From Mycobacterium basiliense (GTDB taxonomy: Bacteria > Actinomycetota > Actinomycetes > Mycobacteriales > Mycobacteriaceae): 64,000 bases of DNA. Positions 36,532 through 43,575 of this stretch are shown piece after piece (position 1 is the stretch's first letter; each line of letters begins with the position of its first letter). The notes under the pieces were generated by a model, which was not told where the DNA came from, did not search any database, and was given only the letters and a program-made list of their open reading frames with translations. Location of the stretch: contig NZ_LR130759.1 of assembly GCF_900292015.1 (NCBI RefSeq), forward strand, positions 372,001 through 436,000, written 5' to 3'. Made by a program: the position numbers and the translations under genes.

Positions 36532-37509
36532 CTAGTAGCCGCCCTGTCTCTCGAAGATTCGCCGCGGATTGTCGACGAGCATGGTGTGCACCTGTTCGTC
36601 GGTCACCCCGCGTTCTTTGAGCGCCGGGATCACATCGTTGTGGATGTGTAGGTAATGCCAGTTCGGTGTGGCCACCGGTACTAGCTCCTCGGGGAGCGCG
36701 TCGAAATAACAATTGGCGTCGTGGGAGAGCACCATCTTGTCGGCGTGTCCCCGTTCGCACATCGTCGCCACGATGTTGACTCGATCCTCGAACGGCAGGA
36801 TTAGGTCGATTCCGAACCGATCCATCCCGAGATAGGAGCCGGCCGCAATGAGTTCCTCGAGGTAGCCGACGTCGGTGCTGTCGCCGGAATGGCCGATGAT
36901 CACCCGGCTCAAGTCGACGCCCTCTTCGGCGAAGACGCGCTGCTGCTCGAGCCCACGGCGCAGCCCGGCGTGGGTGTGGGTGGAGATCGGCACCCCGGTG
37001 CGCTTGTGCGCCTGGGCGACCGCGCGCAGCACCCGTTCGACACCGGGGGTGAGGCCAGGCTCGTCGGTCGCGCACTTGAGGATGCCGGCCTTGACGCCGG
37101 TGTCGGCGATGCCCTGCTCGATATCGCGGACGAACATGTCGGTCATGATTTCCGGGCCTTCCAGCATGCAGCCGGGGCCTTGGTAGTGGAACCGGAACGG
37201 GACGTCGTTGTAGGTGTACAGGCCCGTCGCGACGACGATGTTCAGCTCGGTGGCCGCGGCGACCCGGGCAATGCGCGGGATATAGCGGCCCAGACCGATC
37301 ACCGTCAGGTCGACGATGGTGTGCACACCGCGCGATTTCAATTCGTTGAGCCGAGTGATGGCGTCCGCCACCCGCTTTTCCTCGTCACCCCACGCTTCGG
37401 GATAGTTCTGTGCGATCTCGGTGGTCATGATGAACACGTGCTCGTGCATGAGCGTGACGCCCAGATCGGCGGTGTCGATGGGTCCGCGAGCGGTATTTAG
37501 TTCTGACAC
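36532..37509 (-). CDS. php: Phosphotriesterase-like lactonase Php
   Basis: A 325-residue binuclear metal hydrolase of the phosphotriesterase family (Rv0230c). Metal ligands are HEHVFIMT near residue 22, the bridging lysine in AGILKCATDEPGL near residue 138, HTHAGLRRG, GHSGD, and Asp in LSHDANCYFD. Family members close to this one hydrolyse acyl-homoserine or other lactones, with promiscuous phosphotriesterase activity. The gene lies downstream of the biosynthetic operon on the same strand but is separated by a hairpin, so it probably has its own promoter. Confidence 0.93.
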   Translation of the reverse strand: MSELNTARGPIDTADLGVTLMHEHVFIMTTEIAQNYPEAWGDEEKRVADAITRLNELKSRGVHTIVDLTVIGLGRYIPRIARVAAATELNIVVATGLYTYNDVPFRFHYQGPGCMLEGPEIMTDMFVRDIEQGIADTGVKAGILKCATDEPGLTPGVERVLRAVAQAHKRTGVPISTHTHAGLRRGLEQQRVFAEEGVDLSRVIIGHSGDSTDVGYLEELIAAGSYLGMDRFGIDLILPFEDRVNIVATMCERGHADKMVLSHDANCYFDALPEELVPVATPNWHYLHIHNDVIPALKERGVTDEQVHTMLVDNPRRIFERQGGY

Positions 37510-37573
37510 ATAAGCGATGCTAGGTCGAGAACGGATGAGCCAACAGAGGAGTTTTGCTGGCTAGGCTCCGCGG

Positions 37574-37597
37574 GTTGACCCCGGAAACGGGATCAAC
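37574..37597 (-). terminator. Stem-loop at the end of the alpha-oxoamine synthase operon
   Basis: gttgaccccg (37574-37583), loop gaaa, and cgggatcaac (37588-37597) form a 10-bp stem with a single mismatch and a GNRA-type tetraloop. It overlaps the methyltransferase stop and precedes php on the transcribed strand. No U-tract follows, as is common for mycobacterial terminators. Confidence 0.6.
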
Positions 37598-38285
37598 GCA
37601 ACGACGGCACGACTTCGAGCCATTCCGTCGATTCGGGATCGGCATTTGTCAATTGCAGCCCGCTGCGGTGCAGTTCGCGTCGTAGCTTCGCGACCGTCAG
37701 CGCCTCCAGATGAAAGCACTGGCGCAATTCGGATCCGTCGGCGACCAATGCATATTCGCCGTCGACGACGCCTTTGAGCGAACTGTAGATGATCACGCGG
37801 GCCGTCACGTCGCCGATTGCCTTGCTCTCTGTCCAGCCCGAGGTCCGGGCGGCCCAATAGGGCGGCGGCTTCCACTGGATGATGGCCTTGCCCTCCGGCT
37901 TGAGGTGGTAGGCGATGGTGGCCAGCACCGCCCGCCGCAGATCCGTGCCCCGGTAGTGAATCAAGTTGGTCGCCAACAAGACCGCATCGAATCGCTCTGA
38001 CAGCCGCAGGTCCTCGATGCGGGCGCGCACGGGTCGGGCATGGCACACTTCGGCCAGCATGTCGTCGGAGTCGTCGACGGCGGTGACGTGGTGGCCGAGC
38101 GTGACCAGCGGATCGGCGATCCGGCCCGTGCCGGCGCCGAGTTCCAGCACGGAGCTCTGCGGTCGTAGCAAGGCGTGGATCTGCTCGGGTTCGCCCGTCG
38201 GCGGCATTCTGCGATAGAGCTCGATGAGGCTGCCGTCGGCCGTCCGCGCCGCGCCCGTGTCGGCTTGACAGTAACACTGCGCCAT
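37593..38285 (-). CDS. SAM-dependent methyltransferase of the biosynthetic operon
   Basis: A 230-residue class I methyltransferase, last gene of the five-gene operon. SVLELGAGTGRIADPLVTLG (about residues 48-67) is motif I, AVDDSDDMLAEV motif II, and DAVLLATNLIHYRG and HLKPEGKAIIQWKPPPYW follow. The C-terminus is unlike the small-molecule methyltransferases I know. The ATG 38285 follows AAAGGA, and the gap to the ATP-grasp stop is 15 bp. It is the likely tailoring (O- or N-methylation) enzyme of the pathway (inference). Confidence 0.85.
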   Translation of the reverse strand: MAQCYCQADTGAARTADGSLIELYRRMPPTGEPEQIHALLRPQSSVLELGAGTGRIADPLVTLGHHVTAVDDSDDMLAEVCHARPVRARIEDLRLSERFDAVLLATNLIHYRGTDLRRAVLATIAYHLKPEGKAIIQWKPPPYWAARTSGWTESKAIGDVTARVIIYSSLKGVVDGEYALVADGSELRQCFHLEALTVAKLRRELHRSGLQLTNADPESTEWLEVVPSLR

Positions 38286-38300
38286 GGCAATTCGTCCTTT

Positions 38301-39566
38301 CTAGGCCAGCTCGTAGAAGCCCACGCCATCGATGTAGCGCAGTGTCCAAAGATCACGTGCCACGACTTCGCCAACCTCATGTGAGAGCGTGACGAAGATG
38401 GGGTAGCTCAGGTCGTCGATGGTCAACGGCAGGTGTTGGCCGGGACTCACGCGCACCTGCATGTCGTGGAAGCTGTCCAGTTCTTTGATGGCTTCCAGGC
38501 TCTGGTAGGAGACCAGCGTGCCGCTACGCGGGGCGACCATCACGCTGCGCGCGACATGTTGGCGGAGCCGGTACGGCCGTCGGCTGCGCGTGGTAAATCG
38601 CTCGGGTCGCACGTAGGCGTCCACCGTCCAGTCGATCTGCGACCGACCGGTGCCCAACCGTGCGCCCTCAGGCAGGCAGGCGCCGGCAATTCGCGCTCCC
38701 ACCTCGATCAGGCGCGGACCATCGGGTGTCATCTTGATCTCGGCGTGGGCCGCGCCGTGTCGGATACCGAGGGCATCGAGGACGTCGAACGCGTAGGCGA
38801 CCAGCTCGTCCTGTACGGTGCCCGTCGCTGGCAGCAGCCGCCAGGCGACCAGCAGGTCAGGAACACCATTTGCGTTGATGCGATGTGTCTCCCAGATGTC
38901 ACAGACGTGGTGCCCGCCGTCGCGGCTGACGGTGTCGACGGTGTACTCGGCACCTACCAGGCACTCCTGCGCCACGACGCCGTCATTCGATTGCGAGAGT
39001 ATGTTGTTGCGTCCGTTGAGCCGCCGGAAGGCCGCTATGGCATCGTCGGCGCTACGACACCAGGTGACGCCATCGCTGGCGGCGCTGCGCAATGGTTTGA
39101 GGACGATGGTGCTGCCAATCTCCGTGTGCCAGTCGCGGAGCTGATCTTCGTCCGCCACCACGATCTGTCGGGCGCCCGACAGGCCGAGCTGTTTGATCCG
39201 CTCGATCATCAGGTACTTGTTGCGCCGGGCGGCGCTCAGTGCGGTGCCGTTGGTCGGTGCGCCGGTGATCGGATGGAACGCCTCGCTTAGGGCATCGGCC
39301 AGTTCCACTCCCGGTTCGGTCCCGGCGACCACTGCGACGGGACGGAACGGGGTCAGGGTGGCCATTGTCTTGGCTAGGTCACCGCAGTGCGCGATGTCGA
39401 CCTGGTAGGGGTATCGGTCCGGTTGACCACGTAGACCTGGTGGCACCTCTGGGGTGCTCTGAACACGTAGTGGGGTGTACCCCGCGTTTCGGAAGCCTTG
39501 GGCCAGTTCAGTTCCGACGGCGCCGTAGCTGTCAACCAAAACGACGTGTCGTGCGCTGTCGTGCAC
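38301..39566 (-). CDS. ATP-grasp ligase of the biosynthetic operon
   Basis: A 421-residue ATP-grasp protein of the carboxylate-amine ligase type related to biotin carboxylase-like peptide ligases. The N-terminal domain is VVLVDSYGAVGTELAQGFRN. ATP-binding segments are IVLKPLRSAASDGVTWCRS, VAQECLVGAEYTVDTVSRDG and AHAEIKMTPDGPRLIEVGAR, which carries the two Mg-binding acidic residues (Glu in AEIK and in IEVGAR). Members activate a carboxylate as acyl-phosphate and join it to an amine, as in dipeptide ligases. Start GTG 39566 is supported by GAGGAG. It lies 14 bp downstream of the MaoC-like gene. Confidence 0.87.
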   Translation of the reverse strand: MHDSARHVVLVDSYGAVGTELAQGFRNAGYTPLRVQSTPEVPPGLRGQPDRYPYQVDIAHCGDLAKTMATLTPFRPVAVVAGTEPGVELADALSEAFHPITGAPTNGTALSAARRNKYLMIERIKQLGLSGARQIVVADEDQLRDWHTEIGSTIVLKPLRSAASDGVTWCRSADDAIAAFRRLNGRNNILSQSNDGVVAQECLVGAEYTVDTVSRDGGHHVCDIWETHRINANGVPDLLVAWRLLPATGTVQDELVAYAFDVLDALGIRHGAAHAEIKMTPDGPRLIEVGARIAGACLPEGARLGTGRSQIDWTVDAYVRPERFTTRSRRPYRLRQHVARSVMVAPRSGTLVSYQSLEAIKELDSFHDMQVRVSPGQHLPLTIDDLSYPIFVTLSHEVGEVVARDLWTLRYIDGVGFYELA

Positions 39567-39580
39567 GTCGCTCTCCTCGT

Positions 39581-40117
39581 TCAGTAGGCCGCCAGGTCTT
39601 CGAGATCATGCTCGCGGGTTGGTAGCAGGAATGACCGCTGACACGTCAGGAACACTGTGCCGTCGGCCTTGATCCCGCGGGTAGCGCAACTGACTATCCC
39701 TTGGTTCGGCCGGGATTCGGACAGGCGCTTGTCCAGATATTCGGTCTCTGCGTAGATGGTGTCCCCGATGAACACCGGGGCGACAAGGCGGATGTTGTCC
39801 CAGCCGAGGTTGGCCAGGCCTTTGGCGCTGGTGCTTTGGACACTCATGCCGGAGACGATCGACAACGTGACCAGGCTGGAAACCAAAGGACGCTTCCACT
39901 CGGTGTTTTCGCAGTAGGCGCTGTCAATGTGCAACGGGTGCAGGTTAAGTGCCAACAGCGACATCCAAGTGTTGTCGGCTTCGCTGAGTGTGCGGCCTGG
40001 CCGGTGCTCGATGATTGCCCCGACCTCAATGTCGTCGAACAGGAGACCACGTGACTCCCGCCACCGTCGATCGCCAACCTTTTTGTACGCACGCACGTGA
40101 TCCATGGTCAATCTCAT
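39581..40117 (-). CDS. MaoC-like hydratase of the biosynthetic operon
   Basis: A 178-residue single hotdog protein. LLFDDIEVGAIIEHRPGRTLSEADNTW begins the fold. ALNLHPLHIDSAYCEN corresponds to the hydratase signature around NP-LH-D, but the Asp of the normal GD pair is not present. The remainder, with DNIRLVAPVFIGDTIYAETEYLDKR, matches the mesaconyl-CoA hydratase-like branch. Its ATG overlaps the stop of the lyase gene (ATGA), so the two are translated together. This CitE-MaoC pairing also occurs in M. tuberculosis (Rv2498c-Rv2499c), where it serves beta-hydroxyacyl-CoA chemistry. Confidence 0.83.
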   Translation of the reverse strand: MRLTMDHVRAYKKVGDRRWRESRGLLFDDIEVGAIIEHRPGRTLSEADNTWMSLLALNLHPLHIDSAYCENTEWKRPLVSSLVTLSIVSGMSVQSTSAKGLANLGWDNIRLVAPVFIGDTIYAETEYLDKRLSESRPNQGIVSCATRGIKADGTVFLTCQRSFLLPTREHDLEDLAAY

Positions 40118-40971
40118 CCAAGCGCTTTCACACGCCGCAGCAGGCGCTGCGCCGCGGCAACCATGGGCGGACCAAGCATTTGTCCGTCCAGGACGCTGAT
40201 CTGCCCGGCCCTGCTGTGCACGAGGTCGATGACGCGGCGCGCATGCTCCACCTCGGCAGGCAATGGCGTAAAGGTGTCATTGATCACCGCCACCTGCCGG
40301 GGGTGAATCGCCGCCTTGCCTTGAAAGCCAAGTTCGCGTGATCGGTTCACGTCTATCTTGAGCGCGAGTTCGGCACCGAGATCGAACGTAGGAGAGTCGA
40401 TTGCCGGGATGCCGGCCGAGGCGGCCGCCGCGACGATACGTGAGCGGGCGAAAAGTAGTGGCTCCCAGTCCATTGCAATGCCCAGCTCGGAGGTGAAGTC
40501 GGCGGCTCCGAACACCAGCGCACGGACCCGGGGCGTGGCGGTGGCGATCTCTTCGACGGCTGAGAGGCCGGCCGGGGTTTCGATCGTGGCCAGAAATGGC
40601 ATGTTCCCGGCCTGATCGCCGAGCATGTCCTCGAGGATCCGCAGATCATGCGCGCAGTTGACTTTCGGCACCAGCAATGCGTCGGGTTGTATTGCGCCGC
40701 AGGCGAGGGCGAGGATGTCGCGTAGACCGTCGGTGGTGCGCAGGCTATTGATCCTCAGGGCGCGAACGCAGCCGGTGCGCGGTCCTTCGAACATTGAAGA
40801 TGCGCGGTTGCGCGCTTCGTCGCGCCGGGCGGCGGGCACCGAGTCCTCCAGATCCAGGGTGCATACGTCGGCGCCGGATCGCAGGGCTGAACGATACTGG
40901 CGCGGATTGAGCGCACTGGTCATCAGCATGGTGCGAAACACCCACGGCTGGTTAAGCATTGAGTGATTCAC
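40114..40971 (-). CDS. HpcH/HpaI (CitE-like) aldolase/lyase of the biosynthetic operon
   Basis: About 285 residues. Start is GTG 40971, one base after the preceding stop; ATG 40959 is also possible. TLDLEDSVPAARRDEARNRA near the N-terminus, LRINSLRT, ALLVPKVNCAHDL, FLATIETPAGLSAVEE (metal-binding Glu) and LVFGAADFTSELGIA (metal-binding Asp) are the complete TIM-barrel active site of the family. GFQGKAAIHPRQV closes it. These enzymes form or cleave beta-hydroxyacyl-CoA esters, for example malyl-CoA, methylmalyl-CoA or citramalyl-CoA from glyoxylate or pyruvate plus acyl-CoA. Coupled with the MaoC-like protein it would deliver an unsaturated CoA ester (inference). Confidence 0.87.
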   Translation of the reverse strand: MNHSMLNQPWVFRTMLMTSALNPRQYRSALRSGADVCTLDLEDSVPAARRDEARNRASSMFEGPRTGCVRALRINSLRTTDGLRDILALACGAIQPDALLVPKVNCAHDLRILEDMLGDQAGNMPFLATIETPAGLSAVEEIATATPRVRALVFGAADFTSELGIAMDWEPLLFARSRIVAAAASAGIPAIDSPTFDLGAELALKIDVNRSRELGFQGKAAIHPRQVAVINDTFTPLPAEVEHARRVIDLVHSRAGQISVLDGQMLGPPMVAAAQRLLRRVKALG

Positions 40972-40972
40972 G

Positions 40973-42304
40973 CTAAACCGCAACCAAGTCTTGTGATTCC
41001 GGCGTCGCCAAGTCGGTGACGGTCTGGCAGAAGCGGCGGATATCGTCGGGATCGTTGTCGGCCCGCAGCATGATTCGCAGTCCAGCCTGGCCTTTGGCGG
41101 TAACTGGGAAGAAGACCGCCGAGGTGTAGAAACCGCGTTCGAGGATTTGACTGGACAGAGCGATCGCCTTGGCTTCCGCGCCGATCGCGATCAGTCGAAT
41201 CGCGGTGTTCAGACCGGCTTGAGGCGTGCTGATCAGGCTGTCGAAGAGAGCCGCGTTGTCGCGCAGTTGCCGCTGTCGCTGACCCAGCTCAGGTGAATTG
41301 TGTACTCGCAACGATCCCAGGCAACCGCCGATGGTCGGTGCGTTCTGCGGCTGGGACCACGCTAGCGGGCCGCCGAAGCGCATCAGCACGTCATGGTGCT
41401 TTTCGGGACCCAACATGATGACCCCGCCGGTGGCGCCGAAAGCCTTGCCGAGCGAGGCGACGATGATGGTCAGGGGGTTGAGTTCCTCCGGCATCAGGGA
41501 TCGCACAATGCCCTCGCCATGGGTGCCGTACATCGATAGCGAGTGGGAGTCGTCGAAAAACAGGAACAGCCCGTAGCGGTCCTGCAACTCCAGGAGTTCT
41601 TTCACCGGTGCGACCCCGCCCAGCGAGTAGGCGCCGTCCGCGACGTAGGCCACCCGCTGGTGCTTCTTGCACATGTCTTCTAGGTAGTTGAGGTCGTTGT
41701 GCGGGCAGGTCAGGACGGGCGCTTCGTCGGCGCAGATGGGCTTGATGTAGTTGAGCGAGAAGTGGCTGAGCTTGTCGAACACCATGACGCGCGGCTTGCC
41801 GTCATCGGTCAGGTGTCCGGAAGCGATCAGCGGCAAGACGGCGGCGCTGGCCACCGATGCGGAAATCGCGGCGACGCAGCGGGCTCCAAACAAGGCCGAG
41901 AGTCCGGATTCGAGCTCGTCGAGGATGGAGAACCGGATACGCAAACGCGAAACCGGCAATGCGAATGTTTGTTCCGACTCGGTTGCCGAATGCACCCCTT
42001 GCAGGACCCAAGGATGGGAATGAAGTCCCAGGTAGGAGCACGAAACCAGGTTGATGAAGCGGTGACCGTCGCGCAGCCGCTCCAGCCGGTCGTTTCCGAT
42101 ATAGCGGACGCTGTTGTCCAACAGGTGGTTGTCCGCCGCGGCCTGCCACGTCGGATTGCCGACGTCGACGGCCTTGGCGTTGTTGCGAAACCGGTGCGTC
42201 TCGGACTGCACCTTGAATCCCGTCAAAAGGATCTCCTTAAGAGTGCGTTCGAGCGACGCAGAAGGGAATGGCGTTTTACCGAGGCCCGATCGCCTCGGTT
42301 GCAT
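40973..42304 (-). CDS. PLP-dependent alpha-oxoamine synthase
   Basis: A 443-residue fold-type I aminotransferase-family enzyme related to BioF, HemA and CqsA, first gene of the operon. Residues 90-110 (FINLVSCSYLGLHSHPWVLQG) match the N-terminus of these synthases. DDSHSLSMYGTHGEG holds the Asp-x-His pair contacting the cofactor. VASLGKAFGATGGVI has the PLP-binding lysine. The family condenses an amino acid with an acyl-CoA, losing CO2, to give an alpha-aminoketone. ATG 42304 is used; the frame is open to 42454, but that part is AT-rich and non-conserved in appearance. The upstream Shine-Dalgarno AGGAGGAGG (42338-42346) is oddly far, about 33 bases from the ATG. Confidence 0.85.
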   Translation of the reverse strand: MQPRRSGLGKTPFPSASLERTLKEILLTGFKVQSETHRFRNNAKAVDVGNPTWQAAADNHLLDNSVRYIGNDRLERLRDGHRFINLVSCSYLGLHSHPWVLQGVHSATESEQTFALPVSRLRIRFSILDELESGLSALFGARCVAAISASVASAAVLPLIASGHLTDDGKPRVMVFDKLSHFSLNYIKPICADEAPVLTCPHNDLNYLEDMCKKHQRVAYVADGAYSLGGVAPVKELLELQDRYGLFLFFDDSHSLSMYGTHGEGIVRSLMPEELNPLTIIVASLGKAFGATGGVIMLGPEKHHDVLMRFGGPLAWSQPQNAPTIGGCLGSLRVHNSPELGQRQRQLRDNAALFDSLISTPQAGLNTAIRLIAIGAEAKAIALSSQILERGFYTSAVFFPVTAKGQAGLRIMLRADNDPDDIRRFCQTVTDLATPESQDLVAV

Positions 42305-42361
42305 AGCTTGAACGGTATCTAGAGCCGAATGCGTTGACCTCCTCCTATCGGTTCGGCAAAC

Positions 42362-42456
42362 GATGAATTTTCGTTCATCCGATTGGGGGACATCGTCGTC
42401 TCGTGCCGGTATTTCAAAATTGCCCGTCCATCGATCGGTGGATGTGCAATTCATCC
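42362..42456. promoter_or_regulatory. Two related inverted repeats in the divergent synthase/transporter spacer
   Basis: GATGAA (42362-42367) and TTCATC (42374-42379) are perfect arms. GGATG (42440-42444) and CATCC (42452-42456) are a second, similar pair. Both share GATG...CATC and lie in the AT-rich spacer 42305-42549, which holds no convincing gene. They could be sites for one regulator acting on both directions; no regulator gene is encoded inside the cluster. Confidence 0.5.
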
Positions 42457-42549
42457 GTGTTATTGGCCACGTGGTCGACAGACATCACCGCGTCTTGGCG
42501 GCACCGTTATTCCCATGTACATCCCGACTAGCGAAGCGTGATCGACTAA

Positions 42550-43494
42550 ATGCCCTGGTTGGCATTGATCACTGGCAACGGCTTGCACGCGGTGATCACC
42601 GCGTTGTTGGGACTGTCGATGATCACCGCCGCCGACAGTCTGCGGATTTTGGCGATCGCCGCGGCCGCGTCTGCGCTGCTCGGAGCCGCGACGGCCCGGC
42701 GAAACCACTCCGTTTCGCCGACGTGCCCGTCCACCGTCCGAAACCTTGGCTGGTTGAATTTGTGGACCGCGGTAACGTTCACCGCCTTCTTCCTAGGTGT
42801 GGCGGTCTACGACGCGGCAGTTGTCTTCACGCTGGGAGCTTCGTTTGCTCCCGTTGCGGTGACCGCGTGGTCGAGCATTCGGGCCCAACACGGACACGAT
42901 TCGAGCCCCCCAAGCAGCGCTCAATGGCGGGCGGTGGTGCTCTTGGCGGCGCTGGGCACCTCGCTGGTGGCCACGATGGCCTGGTCGAATTCCCGCGGCA
43001 TCGTCCCACTGCTGGTGGCCGGTGTGCTGGGCGTCATCGACGGCATCGCCGCGGGCGGGGTGGCCGTCGTTTCCCGCAGCTTGGGCCGCAGCGGGGTCGG
43101 TGTGTGGCAGGTAATGGCTCACCGCTATTACGCCACCGTGGTGGTGGCCGCCGTCGCATTGCTGGTGCTAGTCCCGTCCGGATTGCTAGCCGCGCCCAAG
43201 ATGTCGCTGAGCATGTCGATCGGAGCGGCGTTCGCCTCGTTGGTGGTGCCCTTCTTTTTGATGCAGTACGCCATTCAGCGGTTGTCGCCGGTGTTGGTGA
43301 CGGCGGCACTGGCATTGATACCGGTGATCGCGCTGCTCGTTGAGTTGGCCGCTGGCAGACCGGTGAGTGGGGCTTCGTTGTTGCTCGGCTTGCTCATCGT
43401 GCCGGCGAGTCTGGCAATCTTTGCCGCCGGACAGAAAAGCCAAGTACCGAAAGACGTGGTGCTGGCCGGCGCGCAGCACGCGGAGGCGTGTTGA
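42550..43494 (+). CDS. DMT/EamA-type transporter of the biosynthetic cluster
   Basis: A 314-residue membrane protein with nine to ten hydrophobic helices, divergent from the synthase operon. It consists of two related halves, as in EamA exporters. The first half includes WTAVTFTAFFLGVAVYDAAVVFTLGASFAPVAV, and the second begins near VVLLAALGTSLVATMAW, with QYAIQRLSPVLVTAALALIPVIALLVEL typical of the family's last helices. Members export amino acids and small metabolites. Location next to the operon suggests it exports the product; the clean divergent arrangement fits co-regulation. ATG 42550 has no strong ribosome-binding site. Confidence 0.8.
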   Translation: MPWLALITGNGLHAVITALLGLSMITAADSLRILAIAAAASALLGAATARRNHSVSPTCPSTVRNLGWLNLWTAVTFTAFFLGVAVYDAAVVFTLGASFAPVAVTAWSSIRAQHGHDSSPPSSAQWRAVVLLAALGTSLVATMAWSNSRGIVPLLVAGVLGVIDGIAAGGVAVVSRSLGRSGVGVWQVMAHRYYATVVVAAVALLVLVPSGLLAAPKMSLSMSIGAAFASLVVPFFLMQYAIQRLSPVLVTAALALIPVIALLVELAAGRPVSGASLLLGLLIVPASLAIFAAGQKSQVPKDVVLAGAQHAEAC

Positions 43495-43575
43495 CGGACC
43501 GCCGCCGTCGCTGCGAGGTCCGTGGCGTACCGTCTAGGCTCGTCCGATTCCGAAGTCAAGTCATGGGAGCATCTG

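Noticed and set aside
42305..42454. Longer alpha-oxoamine synthase start at 42454
   Set aside because: The extra 50 residues are AT-rich, contain the two palindromes, and do not look like the family N-terminus.
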